The notes beneath the pieces were generated by a model that did not search any database, had not been told where the DNA came from, and saw only the letters and a program-made list of their open reading frames with translations. DNA of 64,000 nucleotides from Pseudomonas sp. A-RE-19 (lineage in GTDB: Bacteria; Pseudomonadota; Gammaproteobacteria; Pseudomonadales; Pseudomonadaceae). The first letter of the stretch is position 1. Each line of letters starts with the position of its first letter. The stretch is taken from the NCBI RefSeq assembly GCF_019956555.1, contig NZ_JAHBDQ010000008.1:1-64000 (forward strand), read 5' to 3'. Shown here in pieces: positions 62,913 through 64,000 of the stretch. The position numbers were made by a program, and so were the translations under genes.

Positions 62913-62989
62913 CATGACTCTTTCCTTGAGATGAAAGTAATCATTCAATTATCAGGGCTTATATGATGATTAGAAGATACAGATTGAAA

Positions 62990-63015
62990 GAAAAAACCAG
63001 CTCAGTTGCTGAGCC
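62990..63015 (-). terminator. Rho-independent terminator of the quinone oxidoreductase gene
   Basis: On the minus strand GCTCAG-CAA-CTGAGC is followed by TGG and a run of six T (TTTTTTCTTTC). It is the stronger of two terminators for this gene. Confidence 0.8.
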
Positions 63016-63050
63016 AGCGCATGACCTGTCGTCTCATTTGGAAGGTATTG

Positions 63051-63082
63051 CAGCAAAAGAGTCCGTGTGGCCACGGACTCTT
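63051..63082 (-). terminator. Second terminator-like hairpin after the quinone oxidoreductase gene
   Basis: An 11-base perfect stem AAGAGTCCGTG/CACGGACTCTT with a four-base loop, nine bases from the gene's stop, followed on the minus strand by TTTTGC. Confidence 0.75.
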
Positions 63083-63091
63083 ACAGAGCGT

Positions 63092-64000
63092 TTATGCCGG
63101 TTCGATCTGAAGGGCGACCCGTTCGCGGCACGGGCATTCGTCCATGTAGCGGTGGGCTTCGACAAACTCGGAAAACGGGAAGACCCGGGTCTTGAGCGGC
63201 AGCAGCACACGGTCCGCGGTCAACTGATTGATGTCGCGCAGGGCGCGTTGCAGTGCGACCTGATCCTGAATGATGCCCAGTTCCGGCTTGCCGGTGAAGT
63301 TACCGATGCAGTGTACGAAGAACTGGATGTTCTTCTGGAACGCTGCGCAGGCCGGGAATGGCGTCTGGTTACCCCCTTGCAGGCCATAGAGGACCAGGCT
63401 GCCACGAGGTGCGAGCACATCGCCAAGCAGCGACATCTGCGGCCCGCCAAGACCATCGAACACCACATCGACGCCGCGGTTGTCAGTCATCTTGTTGATC
63501 TGCATCAGCAGATCCTGTTCTTCAGTAACGATGACTTTCTCGGCCCCCAGGGACAGCAGGTATTCTCGCTCATCCGCGGTTTTGGTCGCAGCGATCACTC
63601 GCACACCGAGAGCTTTGCCCAGTTGCACGAACGACGGCCCGGCGCAGTGGCTGGCGTCGGTCACCAGGGCGAATTGCCCGGGTTTGACTCGCGCCAGATC
63701 GACGTAAGCAAAATAAGCGATCAACAGTGGCGTGTAGTGCACGCTGGCTTCGATCGGGCTGAGCACGTCCGGGTAACGGGTCAATGCCGAGCGCGGCAGA
63801 ACGATCTGTTCGCCATAGACCGGATAGTCGTTGGGGCTTTCGGCCGGAAAGCTGGCGACCTTGTCACCGACCGCCAGGTCATCGACGCCCTCGCCGACCA
63901 TGGTGACCACGCCAGCCATTTCATGGCCAAGTCCTGAAGGCAGACGAGCATGGGATGAGGCCAGGTTCTGGCGCCAGAGAATGTCGTACCAGCTGATGCC
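63092..64000 (-). CDS. Zinc-independent quinone oxidoreductase/alcohol dehydrogenase-like protein, 5' end outside
   Basis: A medium-chain dehydrogenase/reductase. The frame is open to the window's end (GISWYDILWRQNLASSHARL before GHEMAGVV), so the N-terminus lies beyond 64000. It has the GHEMAGVVTMVGEGVDDLAV GroES-like segment, the cofactor fold with SHCAGPSFVQLGKALGVRVI, and VVFDGLGGPQMSLLGDVLAP. The Cys ligands of zinc alcohol dehydrogenases are not seen in the visible part. It likely reduces quinones or enones with NADPH. Confidence 0.85.
   Translation of the reverse strand, partial: GISWYDILWRQNLASSHARLPSGLGHEMAGVVTMVGEGVDDLAVGDKVASFPAESPNDYPVYGEQIVLPRSALTRYPDVLSPIEASVHYTPLLIAYFAYVDLARVKPGQFALVTDASHCAGPSFVQLGKALGVRVIAATKTADEREYLLSLGAEKVIVTEEQDLLMQINKMTDNRGVDVVFDGLGGPQMSLLGDVLAPRGSLVLYGLQGGNQTPFPACAAFQKNIQFFVHCIGNFTGKPELGIIQDQVALQRALRDINQLTADRVLLPLKTRVFPFSEFVEAHRYMDECPCRERVALQIEPA

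Overview
The window looks like a chromosomal segment of a fluorescent pseudomonad (Pseudomonas fluorescens group). The evidence is high-GC coding, many short REP-type palindromes in the gene gaps (arms such as TGTGGGAGCGAGCCTGCTCGC), the aprA-inh-aprDEF / autotransporter protease / RTX lipase exoenzyme cluster, an OprD-family porin and a DUF1652 protein. I see no tRNA, rRNA, CRISPR array, insertion sequence or phage module. Most genes lie on the minus strand.

Layout. (1) 1-2.2 kb: a MalY/PatB-type aminotransferase, then a small decay zone with a 5'-truncated Yip1-family membrane gene cut exactly at a REP-like palindrome and a receiver-domain remnant. (2) 2.2-6.1 kb: a translationally coupled pair, a FAN1-like VRR-NUC nuclease followed by an XPD/DinG-like iron-sulfur helicase with an N-terminal PD-(D/E)XK-like region. 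A small lipoprotein follows. (3) 6.7-24.8 kb: a large catabolic block. Tartrate/D-malate dehydrogenase and succinate-semialdehyde dehydrogenase are followed, in the same direction, by a ten-gene operon: HAD protein, PuuB-like FAD oxidase, dipeptide-type ABC importer, a three-subunit HcnABC/opine-oxidase-like dehydrogenase and an ArgE-type deacylase. An aldehyde dehydrogenase, a GNAT protein and a double-cupin protein lie at the end. (4) 25.0-32.7 kb: OprD porin with a DUF1624 membrane protein and a DUF4198 periplasmic protein; Lrp/AsnC regulator, HAD protein and GabT-like aminotransferase; a divergent GhrA-like reductase. (5) 33.5-50.1 kb: the exoenzyme locus. One type I exporter (AprD-AprE-AprF) probably serves three RTX enzymes (AprA metalloprotease and two family I.3 lipases), and two paralogous subtilase autotransporters are interleaved with them. 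(6) 50.5-64 kb: an FAD-oxidoreductase relic, DUF1652, reverse transsulfuration genes (cystathionine beta-synthase and gamma-lyase), a UvrD-type helicase, pirin, phosphoglucomutase, a MocR regulator beside an unrecognised 497-residue protein, and a quinone oxidoreductase cut by the window edge.

How it works together. The exoenzyme locus is one secretion factory: protease, its periplasmic inhibitor, exporter and the exported enzymes all read in one direction. The aprA ribosome-binding site sits inside a perfect match to the RsmA/RsmE consensus, which suggests Gac/Rsm control. The catabolic block reads as import of an amine- or opine-like compound, oxidative cleavage by two different FAD oxidases, deacylation, and aldehyde/hydroxyacid oxidation into central metabolism. 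The true substrate cannot be read from the sequence. The best candidates for something undescribed are this catabolic block, the nuclease-helicase pair, and the unknown 497-residue protein with its MocR neighbour.
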